DNA of 64,000 bases from Ulvibacter sp. MAR_2010_11 (GCF_002813135.1 NZ_PHTY01000001.1:1421501-1485500), one strand, 5' to 3'; numbered from the stretch's first letter, positions 44,726-54,155 are shown. Notes: generated from the letters alone by a model not told the origin. Numbers and translations are program-made.

Positions 44726-45345
44726 ACAAACAATTGTACATAAAAGACTATTGTCACATCAAGAATAATACGATTTTCGTAAATGACTCCGCACTTTTTC
44801 AAGCTGAAGAATCTTTGGATTTTTCCGAATTTTTTAATGCAGCTTATAAAAATTTAAATATCAATTATCCGAAAGCTTTTAAAATGGACAATCTCAGTAA
44901 GCTTTCGTTTTTGGCAGCCGATGTATTGCTGAAAGACGATAAAATTTCTTCAGAAACAAATAGAGATATAGCCCTTATTTTTTCAAACAGCGCCTCCAGT
45001 TTAGACACCGACCGTAAATATCAGAAATCAATCGACGATGCCGCGCATTATTATCCGAGTCCGTCGGTTTTTGTATATACCCTGCCCAATATCGGGATGG
45101 GGGAGATAAGTATTAAACACCGACTGTTTTCTGAAAATAGTTTTTTTATATTTGACCGCTTTAACGCGACCTATTTACATCACTACGCCGTGAGTATGTT
45201 AAGTACCAATAAAGCAAAATACGCGCTTTGCGGATGGGTAGATTTCGATGAAACAGCTTATGAAGCATTTTTATATTGGGTAGGTGATAAAGGAATTATT
45301 CCTCATACCGAAGCCATGATAACAAATTTATATACTAAAAATTAA
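44722..45345 (+). CDS. Short beta-ketoacyl-synthase-like protein (half-length)
   Basis: 207 aa. Segments DIALIFSNSASSLDTDRKYQ, YPSPSVFVYTLPNIGMGEISIKH and YALCGWVDFDETAYEAFLYWVGD recall the N-terminal half of thiolase-fold condensing enzymes (Ketoacyl-synt_2-like). No catalytic Cys is found where the family has it (NIGMGEI), and the second half of the fold is absent. It starts at TTG (44722-44724), overlapping the preceding TGA (ATTGA). The next gene overlaps its stop by 1 base. It is probably a non-catalytic partner of the KS complex, and it seems to be a true gene because both junctions are tightly coupled. Confidence 0.75.
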   Translation: MNKQLYIKDYCHIKNNTIFVNDSALFQAEESLDFSEFFNAAYKNLNINYPKAFKMDNLSKLSFLAADVLLKDDKISSETNRDIALIFSNSASSLDTDRKYQKSIDDAAHYYPSPSVFVYTLPNIGMGEISIKHRLFSENSFFIFDRFNATYLHHYAVSMLSTNKAKYALCGWVDFDETAYEAFLYWVGDKGIIPHTEAMITNLYTKN

Positions 45346-45602
45346 TGGATACCTTAAAACAAGAGCTCAAAGAAAATATTATAGAATGCCTTAATTTGGA
45401 GGAATTTACACCGGCCGATATTGCAGATGATGATCCGCTATTTGGAGATGGGTTAGGGTTGGACTCCATTGACGCCCTGGAACTTATTGTAATGATGGAT
45501 AAGGAGTATGGAATAAAATTAGTCGATCCGGGGAAAAGCAAGGAAATTTTTCAATCCGTAGAGGTTTTAGCACAATACATTGCCGAACATCGAAAAAAAT
45601 AA
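45345..45602 (+). CDS. Acyl carrier protein of the pigment locus
   Basis: 85 aa, acidic. GLGLDSIDALELIVMMDKEYG carries the phosphopantetheine attachment Ser41. The ATG shares a base with the TAA of the gene before (TAATG). It is the only ACP in the operon, whereas proteobacterial aryl-polyene clusters have two. A phosphopantetheinyl transferase is not encoded nearby. Confidence 0.92.
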   Translation: MDTLKQELKENIIECLNLEEFTPADIADDDPLFGDGLGLDSIDALELIVMMDKEYGIKLVDPGKSKEIFQSVEVLAQYIAEHRKK

Positions 45603-46803
45603 CAGCATATCACCCGGCGTAGCCGTTACCGGAATGGGAATAATTTCGGCAATAGGGAATTCGCTGGAATCTAATTTACAATCTTTACGTTCCTCTACTT
45701 CCGGACTTGGAGAAATAACACATATTGCCACCAAACATGCCGCTGAAATAAAAGTAGGAGAGGTTTCATTTACGAATGCCCAAATGATAGCACATCTGGG
45801 GCTTCCCGAATTGAACAATTATTCCAGAACTGCTTTGTTGGGTGTCATTGCTGCCAAAGAAGCAATTCGCAATGCAGGAATTGTAGAAATGACTTCAGTT
45901 AAAACAGGATTGATATCTGCAACAACGGTTGGAGGGATGGATTTGACCGAACAATACCTAAAACAGTTTGTATCACAGCCGCAATTGCAAAAATACATAT
46001 CGGCTCATCAGGCGTCGGACAGTACACAAAAAATAGCGGAACAATTAGGAATAAAAGACTTTGTCACTACCATAAGCACTGCTTGTTCATCTTCAGCTAA
46101 CGCGATCATGCTGGGTGCGCGAATGATAAAAGCGGGTAAACTGGATCGGGTGATTGTTGGAGGAACAGATAGTTTGGCGAAATTTACAATCAACGGCTTT
46201 AAAACCTTGATGATTTTATCGGATACCTATTGCAAACCTTTTGATGCAAACAGAACAGGCCTAAATTTAGGTGAGGCAGCGGCATATCTGGTACTCGAAT
46301 CGGACGCGATTGTTCAGGCGCAACAAAAAAAAGTATGGGCCTATGTTTCAGGATATGGGAATGCCAATGATGCGTTTCATCAAACCGCTTCTTCACCAAC
46401 AGGGGAAGGCGCATTTTTGTCGATGCAAGGTGCTTTAGAACTGGCCGGACTTCAACCAAATGATATTGATTATGTCAACGCTCACGGAACGGCTACCGCG
46501 AATAACGACCTTTCAGAAAGCATTGCGCTACAACGCATTTTTTTAGAAAAAACGCCCGATTTCAGTAGTACAAAACCCTTTACGGGCCATACCCTGGCCG
46601 CAGCCGGAGCTGTAGAAGCTGTATACTCGATTTTGGCTTTGCAACATGCAATTGTCTTCCCGAATTTAAATTTCTCTGAACCTATGCCGGAAACCGGGAT
46701 GGTGCCTTCTGTGGAGCTTCAGCAAAAACAACTGCAACATGTGTTATCTAATTCATTTGGCTTTGGAGGAAATTGCTCCTCTCTAATTTTTACAAGGGCA
46801 TGA
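45580..46803 (+). CDS. Beta-ketoacyl synthase (KAS II-like), complete active site
   Basis: 407 aa. The triad is Cys169 (ISTACSSSANA), His302 (VNAHGTATANND) and His337 (KPFTGHTLAAAG). The start is uncertain: TTG at 45580 overlaps the ACP gene by 23 bases and gives MPNIEKNNSISPGVAVTGMG. No ATG lies before the conserved VTGMGIIS, so a non-ATG start is required. It is probably the main elongating KS of the polyene chain. Confidence 0.9.
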   Translation: MPNIEKNNSISPGVAVTGMGIISAIGNSLESNLQSLRSSTSGLGEITHIATKHAAEIKVGEVSFTNAQMIAHLGLPELNNYSRTALLGVIAAKEAIRNAGIVEMTSVKTGLISATTVGGMDLTEQYLKQFVSQPQLQKYISAHQASDSTQKIAEQLGIKDFVTTISTACSSSANAIMLGARMIKAGKLDRVIVGGTDSLAKFTINGFKTLMILSDTYCKPFDANRTGLNLGEAAAYLVLESDAIVQAQQKKVWAYVSGYGNANDAFHQTASSPTGEGAFLSMQGALELAGLQPNDIDYVNAHGTATANNDLSESIALQRIFLEKTPDFSSTKPFTGHTLAAAGAVEAVYSILALQHAIVFPNLNFSEPMPETGMVPSVELQQKQLQHVLSNSFGFGGNCSSLIFTRA

Positions 46804-47825
46804 AAAAATGTTATATACATAGCGCTGCTGCCATTTCTGCTCAAAATACATTTGATACAGATGAATTTTTAGATAAAATTAGTACTGTTGCAACGCCTAA
46901 GACTGCTGCACAACATCCTAATTATAAAGATTATATTTCCCCTGTGGCGAGCAGGAGAATGGCTACCGGTGTAAAAATGGGAGTTGCTGCTGCAACTAAG
47001 GTACTACAAACGGCAGGAATTGAACAGCCCGATGCGATTTTAACCGGAACCGGAATGGGATGCATCGAAGACACCGAAAAATTTTTAAACGGTATTATCG
47101 AACACGATGAAACATTTTTAACCCCTACTGCCTTTATCCAGTCAACGCATAATACTATGGGCGCTCAAATCGCGCTGGGATTGCAATGCAAAGCCTATAA
47201 TTCTACCTATGTTCACGGTGCTCTATCGTTTGAATCGGCTTTATTGGATGCTTCACTTTTACTGGAATGTGGAGAGGCGAATACGGTTCTGGTAGGAGGG
47301 GTGGACGAATTGGGAAATGAATTTGTCGATTATGTACAAATGTTGGAATCTCAACAGAACAAGGGGATTACAGTGCCTTTTGGGGAAGGAGCGACTTTTT
47401 TTGCAGTCTCTTCGGAAAGAAAACCACAGGCAGTTTGTTTGACAGACATTGAGAGTATATCGACTGCTTCTGTTGAAAAAGTTAAGGAGCGATTTGAAGC
47501 ATTTCTGAAGCAAAACTCGTTGGAAGCAAATCAAGTGGATGCAGTAATTCTGGGAGTGAACGGAGATAGTTTTGACGAATATTACGAGGCGGTTTGCACA
47601 TCTTTCTTTTCGGAAACAAAACAAATTCAGTACAAACAGTTGTCAGGGGAATATCATACAGCTTCCGCATTTGGGCTATGGCTGGGCTGTGAAATTATTA
47701 GACGACAGGAAATTCCGCAGGCTGTTGTCAGAAATTTTTCGGACGGGAAACGACTAAAGAATATTGTTCTCTACAATCAATTTAAAGGCGCTAATCATAG
47801 TTTTATTTTGTTGGAAGGATGCTGA
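46800..47825 (+). CDS. Ketosynthase-like protein without active-site Cys (chain-length-factor-like)
   Basis: 341 aa from ATG 46800, which overlaps the preceding stop by 4 bases (ATGA); an upstream non-ATG start (46773) is less likely. It has the thiolase fold (LTGTGMGCIEDTEKF, STHNTMGAQIALGLQ, VLVGGVDELG). Where a KS has its Cys, this protein reads TYVHGALSFESALLD, so residues 140-141 are Gly-Ala. The C-terminal GEYHTASAFGLWLG keeps one His. Such Cys-less partners pair with an active KS in type II systems and set chain length (compare ApeC). It sits directly after the active KS. Confidence 0.85.
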   Translation: MKKCYIHSAAAISAQNTFDTDEFLDKISTVATPKTAAQHPNYKDYISPVASRRMATGVKMGVAAATKVLQTAGIEQPDAILTGTGMGCIEDTEKFLNGIIEHDETFLTPTAFIQSTHNTMGAQIALGLQCKAYNSTYVHGALSFESALLDASLLLECGEANTVLVGGVDELGNEFVDYVQMLESQQNKGITVPFGEGATFFAVSSERKPQAVCLTDIESISTASVEKVKERFEAFLKQNSLEANQVDAVILGVNGDSFDEYYEAVCTSFFSETKQIQYKQLSGEYHTASAFGLWLGCEIIRRQEIPQAVVRNFSDGKRLKNIVLYNQFKGANHSFILLEGC

Positions 47826-48592
47826 ATTTCAGAAAATTTACACTCATTTGTATTGTAATTGAAGCAGGATGTGTGCTCAGCGCTCTATTTTTTGAGATAA
47901 GTGTTTTTTGGGTTTTTCTTATTTTCTCTATTTGGTTTTTCGGAATAATTGCGGGGTCCTTTTCCATGAGCTGGAATTTTCATCTTTCGGCCTACACACA
48001 CAATTCGAGCCCGGCAAATAAAGTAGTTGCCATTACTTTCGACGATGGACCACATCCTGAGTATACTCCGGTGGTTTTAAAACTGCTTTCCGATTTTAAT
48101 GCAACGGCTACCTTCTTTTGTATTGGGAATAGGGTTGAAGAATATCCGGAAGTACTAAAATCGATAGTTGCCAAAGGCCACGAAATTGGAAATCATTCCT
48201 ATTCCCACAGCCCTTTTATCGATTTTAAGGGACAAAATTCGTGGGAAGCAGAAATAAATAAGACGGATGCCATTATCGAGCAACATACAGGTCATCGCCC
48301 TTCACTCTTTAGGCCTCCGTACGGAGTAACAACCCCTCCCTTATCGAATGTAATAAAGAAGAGTTCACATAGGGTTATTGGCTGGAGTGTTCGCTCCTTC
48401 GACACGGTAATTAAGAATCCGAATTTTCTTTTAAAACGCATTACCAAAAAAATAAATGCCGGAGATATAATCCTGCTTCATGATACCCACAAGAACATCC
48501 CGTTCGTTTTGGAACATTTATTGCTATTCCTCAGCGAAAAAGGTTACAAAACGGTATCCATAACTCAATTGCACAATGATAAAAGTTCATAA
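47819..48592 (+). CDS. Polysaccharide deacetylase inside the pigment operon
   Basis: 257 aa. Two hydrophobic segments at about 5-50 anchor it to the inner membrane, and the NodB domain follows: VAITFDDGPHPEYTP, GNHSYSHSP, FRPPYGVTTPP, GWSVRSFDT and ILLHDTH, so all five NodB motifs are intact. The start overlaps the preceding gene by 7 bases and the stop overlaps the next gene by 17. A deacetylase is not a core aryl-polyene enzyme; here it may trim an acyl group from the product, its carrier or a sugar acceptor. Confidence 0.9.
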   Translation: MLNFRKFTLICIVIEAGCVLSALFFEISVFWVFLIFSIWFFGIIAGSFSMSWNFHLSAYTHNSSPANKVVAITFDDGPHPEYTPVVLKLLSDFNATATFFCIGNRVEEYPEVLKSIVAKGHEIGNHSYSHSPFIDFKGQNSWEAEINKTDAIIEQHTGHRPSLFRPPYGVTTPPLSNVIKKSSHRVIGWSVRSFDTVIKNPNFLLKRITKKINAGDIILLHDTHKNIPFVLEHLLLFLSEKGYKTVSITQLHNDKSS

Positions 48593-49211
48593 TATTATAA
48601 TTGTTCTTAGCATCACACTGGGAATACAGGTGGCTTTTGGACAGGAAAAATTATCCTTAACCGAACAAAAGGCACTACAGGAATTAGTAACAGCGAACGC
48701 ATTGACCACCAGAAGCATTCTAAGTGACTTCGAACAGACAAAACATATAAGTGTTTTGGAAAACGATATAACCAGCAAGGGAAAACTGGTTTTTAATGCG
48801 CCCGATAAGATTCGTTGGGAGTATAAAACACCTTATAAAAATGTCGTAATTTTTAAGAATAACAGGCTCTATGTTGATGACGGAACAAAAAAGAGCGACA
48901 TCGATTTAAGTTCTAATAAGATGTTCAAATCCTTAAATTCCTTAATTGTGAATAGTATCAAAGGAGATATGTTCGATACAAATCAGTTTGATATTTCCTA
49001 CTTTACAAGTGACAAGGGTTATTTGGTTACATTTATTCCGAAGGAAAAGCGATTGCATAAATTCATTGCCTCTTTTGAATTGATTTTTTCAGAAAAAAAT
49101 GGCGAGGTTTCTCAAATAAAATTGATAGAACCCAATGAGGATTATACCGTTATAATTTTCAGAAACAAAAAACTAAACGTTGAAGTCTCGGAGGCGCTGT
49201 TTAAATTGTAA
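48576..49211 (+). CDS. LolA-like outer-membrane lipoprotein carrier
   Basis: 211 aa, periplasmic, with a signal peptide ending VAFGQ. SDFEQTKHISVLENDITSKGKLVFNAPDKIRWEYKTPYKNVVIFKNNRLYVDDG is the LolA-type beta half-barrel signature. Aryl-polyene clusters carry a dedicated LolA-like protein thought to carry the polyene lipid across the periplasm. It overlaps the deacetylase gene by 17 bases. The housekeeping LolA would be expected elsewhere. Confidence 0.88.
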   Translation: MIKVHNIIIVLSITLGIQVAFGQEKLSLTEQKALQELVTANALTTRSILSDFEQTKHISVLENDITSKGKLVFNAPDKIRWEYKTPYKNVVIFKNNRLYVDDGTKKSDIDLSSNKMFKSLNSLIVNSIKGDMFDTNQFDISYFTSDKGYLVTFIPKEKRLHKFIASFELIFSEKNGEVSQIKLIEPNEDYTVIIFRNKKLNVEVSEALFKL

Positions 49212-49244
49212 GGTTTTTAAAAGCAGGAAATAAGTATTTAGTAT

Positions 49245-49616
49245 ATGTTGCTTCAGGATTTCTATACCATTTTAAATAAACAACCAATCGATGAAAATTC
49301 GATTAGGGTTGTTATTAAACTAAATAAACTTCATTCCATATTCAAAGGGCATTTTCCTGAACTTCCTATTACTCCGGGGGTGGGAATGCTTCAGATATTG
49401 AAAGAAATTTCAGAAGACCATATTCAAACTAGCTTGCATATGGAGCGGCTTTCAAACGTAAAATTTCTGACGCTTGTAGATCCGAATGTAAATGCTACCC
49501 TGTCCTTTCATTTAAATTTTCAGAAGGAAAATAAGCACTTTAACGTTAAAAATAATACTACTTTTGAAGATGGAACCACAGTGTTCAAATGCAGCGCTGT
49601 GTTTATAGAAAAATAA
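49245..49616 (+). CDS. Second hotdog-fold dehydratase (FabA/FabZ-like)
   Basis: 123 aa. KGHFPELPITPGVGMLQILKE contains the catalytic His region of 3-hydroxyacyl-ACP dehydratases (HFPxxPxxPGV). The usual downstream Glu is less clear (EISEDH), so activity may rely on a partner, as in the heterodimeric ApeI/ApeP pair. It is preceded by a 33-base gap in which no promoter motif is seen. Confidence 0.8.
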   Translation: MLLQDFYTILNKQPIDENSIRVVIKLNKLHSIFKGHFPELPITPGVGMLQILKEISEDHIQTSLHMERLSNVKFLTLVDPNVNATLSFHLNFQKENKHFNVKNNTTFEDGTTVFKCSAVFIEK

Positions 49617-49638
49617 GCCGATTTACAAAACCGGGTAC

Positions 49639-50841
49639 ATGGAAGTACACACCGTTAAAAACCTATGTAAGCACTACAAGATTTGTGTCGTAATCCCTAC
49701 GTACAACAATCCAAAAACACTGAGAAATGTCTTGGACGGGATTCTGGTGTATACCCGGGATGTTATCTTGGTGAATGATGGCTCCGGGGAGGAAACTAGT
49801 ACAATTCTCAAAGAATATCCTCAAATTGAACAGCTTCATTTACCAAAAAACAAAGGCAAAGGAAATGCTTTAAAAGTTGGATTTAAACACGCCTTACAAT
49901 TGGGCTTTGAATATGCCATAACACTCGATAGTGATGGTCAGCATTATCCAACAGACCTTCCTGTTTTTGTTGAAGCGCTCGAAAAACATACAACAAAGGA
50001 CATTTTAATTATTGGCGACAGAAATATGAACGAAGCCGATGTGTTGGCAAGTAGCAGTAAAGGCAATAGGGTTTCCAGTTATTGGGTTAGAGCCGTTACA
50101 GGTTTAACGCTTAAGGATTCGCAGTCCGGATTTCGATTATATCCTATTAAGGCAATGGAAAATATCCGCTTTTTTAAAAACACAAGGAAGTTCGAATTTG
50201 AGGTGGAAGCGATCGTAAAAGCACATTGGGCCGAAATTGAAATCATGCATGTGCCCATCAATGTGTTGTACGATATGAAGGAACGGGTTTCTCATTTTCG
50301 TCCGTTTATGGATATCGCTCGTATTGTAGTATTGATTATTTGGTTTTTACTAGTGAAGCTCTTTTATATTCTTCCGCGCAATCTTTTTCGGCGGTTAAAA
50401 AAAAAAGGAGTAAAGCGATTCTTAGTTGAAGATTTTCTTCAGAATCAGGACTCTCCAAAAAAGAAGGCCTTGTCCATAGCATTGGGAGTCTTTTTAGGGT
50501 TATCGCCGCTTTGGGGATTTCATACCATCATCGTCATTTTTCTGGCCATTTTTTTAAAACTGAACAAGGTCATCGCCTTCGCTTTTTCAAATATCAGTTT
50601 ACCGCCCTTTATTCCGTTTGTTCTTTACTTTAGTGTTCAAACCGGAAATTTTATTCTTGGAGAAGAATCCACTTTTACACTCACGTCCATGAGTGAAGAA
50701 TTTAATGTGGCAGATCAGGTAGGGTCGTATTTGCTGGGAAGCATTACCCTTTCTATCACCATGGCTCTTGTTTTGAGTCTTTTGGGATATATTGTTCTCA
50801 GTCTGTTCGACCGAAAAAAAATTGTAAAGCAAGATGCATAA
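49639..50841 (+). CDS. Family 2 glycosyltransferase fused to a DUF2062 membrane domain
   Basis: 400 aa. GT2 domain at about 14-235: VVIPTYNNPKTLRNVL, ILVNDGS, KNKGKGNALKVGFK, and DxD in TLDSDGQHYP. One membrane segment lies near 225-250. The DUF2062 domain at about 270-390 (ALGVFLGLSPLWGFHTIIVIFLAIFLKLNK, SNISLPPFIPFVLYFS) carries several helices. In aryl-polyene clusters a GT2 is a usual member and may glycosylate the lipid acceptor. The fusion to DUF2062 tethers the GT to the membrane beside the exporter gene, with which it overlaps by 8 bases. Confidence 0.9.
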   Translation: MEVHTVKNLCKHYKICVVIPTYNNPKTLRNVLDGILVYTRDVILVNDGSGEETSTILKEYPQIEQLHLPKNKGKGNALKVGFKHALQLGFEYAITLDSDGQHYPTDLPVFVEALEKHTTKDILIIGDRNMNEADVLASSSKGNRVSSYWVRAVTGLTLKDSQSGFRLYPIKAMENIRFFKNTRKFEFEVEAIVKAHWAEIEIMHVPINVLYDMKERVSHFRPFMDIARIVVLIIWFLLVKLFYILPRNLFRRLKKKGVKRFLVEDFLQNQDSPKKKALSIALGVFLGLSPLWGFHTIIVIFLAIFLKLNKVIAFAFSNISLPPFIPFVLYFSVQTGNFILGEESTFTLTSMSEEFNVADQVGSYLLGSITLSITMALVLSLLGYIVLSLFDRKKIVKQDA

Positions 50842-53284
50842 GGGGTTGTACCAAATATATAGTTACTTAAAAAAACGACCCTTTGTCTTTGGCCTGAGTT
50901 TGTTACTTGTTTTTGGGAGTCTAATCGCTGTAGCAACTCAGATTCGGTTCGAGGAGGACATTTCGCGACTAATTCCTACTACGTCTCAAAATAAAGCCTT
51001 GCAAAAAGTATTGCAAACTGCGAATTTTTCAGATAAAATAATAGTGAACATTCGGCGAGAACCAGAGGGTACATTGGAAGACCTTACCAATTTTGCCGAA
51101 ACTTTTATCGATAGCATTTCTGAAGCAAACGATTACATACAAGAGATTCAAGGCAAGGTAGAGGAGGAAATCATATTTGAAACGCTGGATTTTGTATACG
51201 AAAATGCACCACTTTTTCTCTCAGACCATGATTATTCAGTGCTGGCTGACAAAATAAGTAAAGACAGTATTGATGCACTAACCGAAGCCAATTATAAAAC
51301 GCTTGTTTCGCCTTCAGGAATTGTAGCTAAGAAAACCATTGTAAAAGACCCGCTCGGTATTTCCTTAATGGGTGTTCAAAAGCTAAAACTTCTGGGTCTT
51401 CAGGACGGATTTATTTTAAAAGAAGGTTTTCTGGTAAGCAAAGATGAAAATAACCTGTTGCTGTTCCTCACCCCTAAATACGATACCGGAGAAACCGATA
51501 AGAATGAACAACTGGCAGCATATCTTGACGAGCTTAAAGGCGAGCTTAATAGCGAATTTTTTAATAGAGCTACAGTTGAATACTTTGGAGGTGCAATTAT
51601 TGCTGTTGAAAATGCAAAACAGATAAAGAACGATATTCTGCTTACAGTGGGAATTGCGTTGTCGTTGTTGTTGCTTGTCTTTATCTACTTCTATAAAAAA
51701 CTAATCATTCCCGTTATTCTATTAATTCCTACCATTTTTGGAGGATTAGTAGCACTCGTAATTTTGTGGAGCATCCGCCCCGAAATTTCGGCAATTTCGT
51801 TGGGGATAGGGTCTGTTTTACTTGGAGTTACCTTAGATTACTCCCTACATATTTTGACGCATATCAGGAATCACAAGGCGATGGATCGCTTGTTTATTGA
51901 TGTGACGAAGCCAATTTTAATGAGCAGCCTCACTACGGCAATGGCTTTTTTGTGTCTGTTGTTTATAGATTCTCAAGCGCTTCAGGATTTGGGGATTTTC
52001 GCCGCAGTTAGTGTGCTAAGCGCCTCTGTCTTTGCGCTTATTTTTATACCTCAGGTGTATAAAGGAGCTGGAAATACAACGCAGCGACATACCTTTTTGG
52101 ATTTGTTTGCAGCCTATCCTTTTCATAAGAACAAAATTTTTATAACGGCGATTGTATTGCTTATCATCATCAGCGCATTCACCTACAATAGCGTAATTTT
52201 TAACAAAGATCTTTCTCAATTAAACTACGAGTCACCTTCCACCAAAAAAGCGCAATATAATCTCGAAAAATTAACAGGTGGCGCTTCGAAATCTTTGTAT
52301 GTAATTGCTTTTGGAGATGATTTAGAAAGTGTACTAGAGAATAATGATACTGTATTTGAGACGCTTCAACAGCGAAAGGTGCAGGGTGAAATCACAGGAT
52401 TTAATTCGATAGGAGGATTGGTTAATTCGCGTAAAACACAGCTTCAGAAAATCAACAATTGGGATACATTCTGGACGGTTGAAACCATAAATAACACTCA
52501 GAATCAACTTATAGAAAGCGGGGCACAATTTGGATTTAAATCGAATACGTTTCAGGAATTTTATGCGCTTTTACAAAAAGATTTTGTCCCCTTAAACCTT
52601 GAAGACTATAAACAATGGAATGGGTTGGCGATCGACGATTTCATTGCGTCAAAAGATAATTTTTACACCGTGACTACACTTGTAAAAATACCGGAAACTT
52701 CAGCGCCCTTAGTTAAAGATGCATTTAAAGACAATCCGGATGTATTAGTAATTGACAGGCAGGAAATGAACGAGACCCTGCTGGGTAACCTTAAAAACGA
52801 TTTCAATAAATTAATTATGTATTGTTTGGGGATAGTGGTTTTATTGCTCTTTCTGTTTTACCGAAATATTAGACTCACGGTGATAACGGTACTACCAATT
52901 ATTATAACCTGGTTTATCACGATTGGCCTAATGGGTCTTTTTAACATAGAGTTTAATATTTTTAATGTAATAATTTCGACTTTTATATTTGGTTTAGGTG
53001 TAGACTACAGTATTTTTACTACCAACGGTCTGCTTCAGGAAGAGGAATTAGATATGAAGGCATTGATAACCCATAAAACGGCTATTTTGCTTTCCGTAAT
53101 CACCACAATGATGGGAATTGGGGTTTTAGTTTTTGCAAAACATCCGGCATTGTATTCCATTTCTTTAGTATCCATGATAGGAATTTTCTCTACCCTGATC
53201 ATCACATTTACGTTACAACCTTTGTTTTTTAAGTTTATTTATTCGAATTCAAAAAAAGGGAAGCATACCAATGGGAGTCATTAA
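50834..53284 (+). CDS. RND/MMPL-family exporter of the pigment locus
   Basis: 816 aa, 12 predicted helices in two halves (first helix about 17-35, two 5-helix bundles around 270-410 and 655-800) with two large periplasmic loops. LGIGSVLLGVTLDYSLHILTHIRNHK and FIFGLGVDYSIFTTNGLLQEEE are the paired TM4-type motifs with the functional Asp. Predicted RND exporters of this type accompany aryl-polyene genes and probably extract the finished polyene lipid from the inner membrane. A related exporter begins at the left edge of the window. Confidence 0.92.
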   Translation: MHKGLYQIYSYLKKRPFVFGLSLLLVFGSLIAVATQIRFEEDISRLIPTTSQNKALQKVLQTANFSDKIIVNIRREPEGTLEDLTNFAETFIDSISEANDYIQEIQGKVEEEIIFETLDFVYENAPLFLSDHDYSVLADKISKDSIDALTEANYKTLVSPSGIVAKKTIVKDPLGISLMGVQKLKLLGLQDGFILKEGFLVSKDENNLLLFLTPKYDTGETDKNEQLAAYLDELKGELNSEFFNRATVEYFGGAIIAVENAKQIKNDILLTVGIALSLLLLVFIYFYKKLIIPVILLIPTIFGGLVALVILWSIRPEISAISLGIGSVLLGVTLDYSLHILTHIRNHKAMDRLFIDVTKPILMSSLTTAMAFLCLLFIDSQALQDLGIFAAVSVLSASVFALIFIPQVYKGAGNTTQRHTFLDLFAAYPFHKNKIFITAIVLLIIISAFTYNSVIFNKDLSQLNYESPSTKKAQYNLEKLTGGASKSLYVIAFGDDLESVLENNDTVFETLQQRKVQGEITGFNSIGGLVNSRKTQLQKINNWDTFWTVETINNTQNQLIESGAQFGFKSNTFQEFYALLQKDFVPLNLEDYKQWNGLAIDDFIASKDNFYTVTTLVKIPETSAPLVKDAFKDNPDVLVIDRQEMNETLLGNLKNDFNKLIMYCLGIVVLLLFLFYRNIRLTVITVLPIIITWFITIGLMGLFNIEFNIFNVIISTFIFGLGVDYSIFTTNGLLQEEELDMKALITHKTAILLSVITTMMGIGVLVFAKHPALYSISLVSMIGIFSTLIITFTLQPLFFKFIYSNSKKGKHTNGSH

Positions 53285-54155
53285 AACAAAATCAATTCCT
53301 CGGGTGAAGAATATTTCGAAGGAAGAATTTTTGAAACAATTCTACAAGCCTCAGCGTCCGGTGGTTATTGAAGATTTAAGTAAGGACTGGCCGGCTTTTG
53401 AAAAATGGAATTTAGACTACATCCAAAGTCTGGCCGGAGATCAAATTGTTCCCTTGTATAATAATGTCCCTACCAAAGGCAGGAAGAAATCGGTCGTGCC
53501 TGCAAAAAAAATGAAATTGTACGATTATATAGACATTTTAAAATCGGGCCCTACCGATCTCAGAATGTTTTTTTACAACGTGCTAACCAAAATGCCCGAG
53601 CTTACAAAAGATTTCAGATATCCGGATATTGGTTTAAAATTTTTCGAAAAGCTACCCGTTATGTTTTTTGGAGGCGAAGGATCCAAAGTACTTACGCATT
53701 ACGACATGGATTTGGCCGATTTGGTTCATTTTCATTTTCACGGAACCAAGAGTGTGACCCTTTTTGCTCCGGACCAGGCTAAGTATTTGTATAAAGTTCC
53801 TTTTACCGTCCACAACCTGGAAACTATTGATATGGATCATCCAGATTTCGAAAAATACCCGGCTTTGCAACAAGCAAGGGGGTTTAAAGTAGAGATGAAG
53901 CATGGGGACGCCTTGTACATGCCAAGTGGATATTGGCATTACATAACCTACCTTGACGGCGGATTTTCTATCACCCTAAGAGCCTTTCCAAGAAAGCCAA
54001 AGAAGTTACTGAAACTGTTGTCAAACCTTCTTTTTATGAGAAATTTTGAAAATGGTATGCGGTATCTCTTCGGACAAAAGTGGACCGATTTTAAAGAAAA
54101 TTGGGTGCTTCAAAAATTAAATAAACGCTATTATAAAACACATCCCGATGTTTAA
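53271..54155 (+). CDS. JmjC-like cupin (putative Fe(II)/2-oxoglutarate oxygenase)
   Basis: 294 aa, cupin_8-like. RPVVIEDLSKDWPAFEKW is the family opening. The iron facial triad is visible as His143-x-Asp145 (LTHYDMD) and distal His223 (MPSGYWHYI). The 2-oxoglutarate salt-bridge residue would lie near the end of GGFSITLRAF. Relatives hydroxylate protein side chains or small molecules. Its placement, overlapping the exporter gene by 14 bases and the next gene by 8, implies a tailoring or modification step in the pigment pathway. The substrate is unknown. Confidence 0.82.
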   Translation: MGVIKTKSIPRVKNISKEEFLKQFYKPQRPVVIEDLSKDWPAFEKWNLDYIQSLAGDQIVPLYNNVPTKGRKKSVVPAKKMKLYDYIDILKSGPTDLRMFFYNVLTKMPELTKDFRYPDIGLKFFEKLPVMFFGGEGSKVLTHYDMDLADLVHFHFHGTKSVTLFAPDQAKYLYKVPFTVHNLETIDMDHPDFEKYPALQQARGFKVEMKHGDALYMPSGYWHYITYLDGGFSITLRAFPRKPKKLLKLLSNLLFMRNFENGMRYLFGQKWTDFKENWVLQKLNKRYYKTHPDV

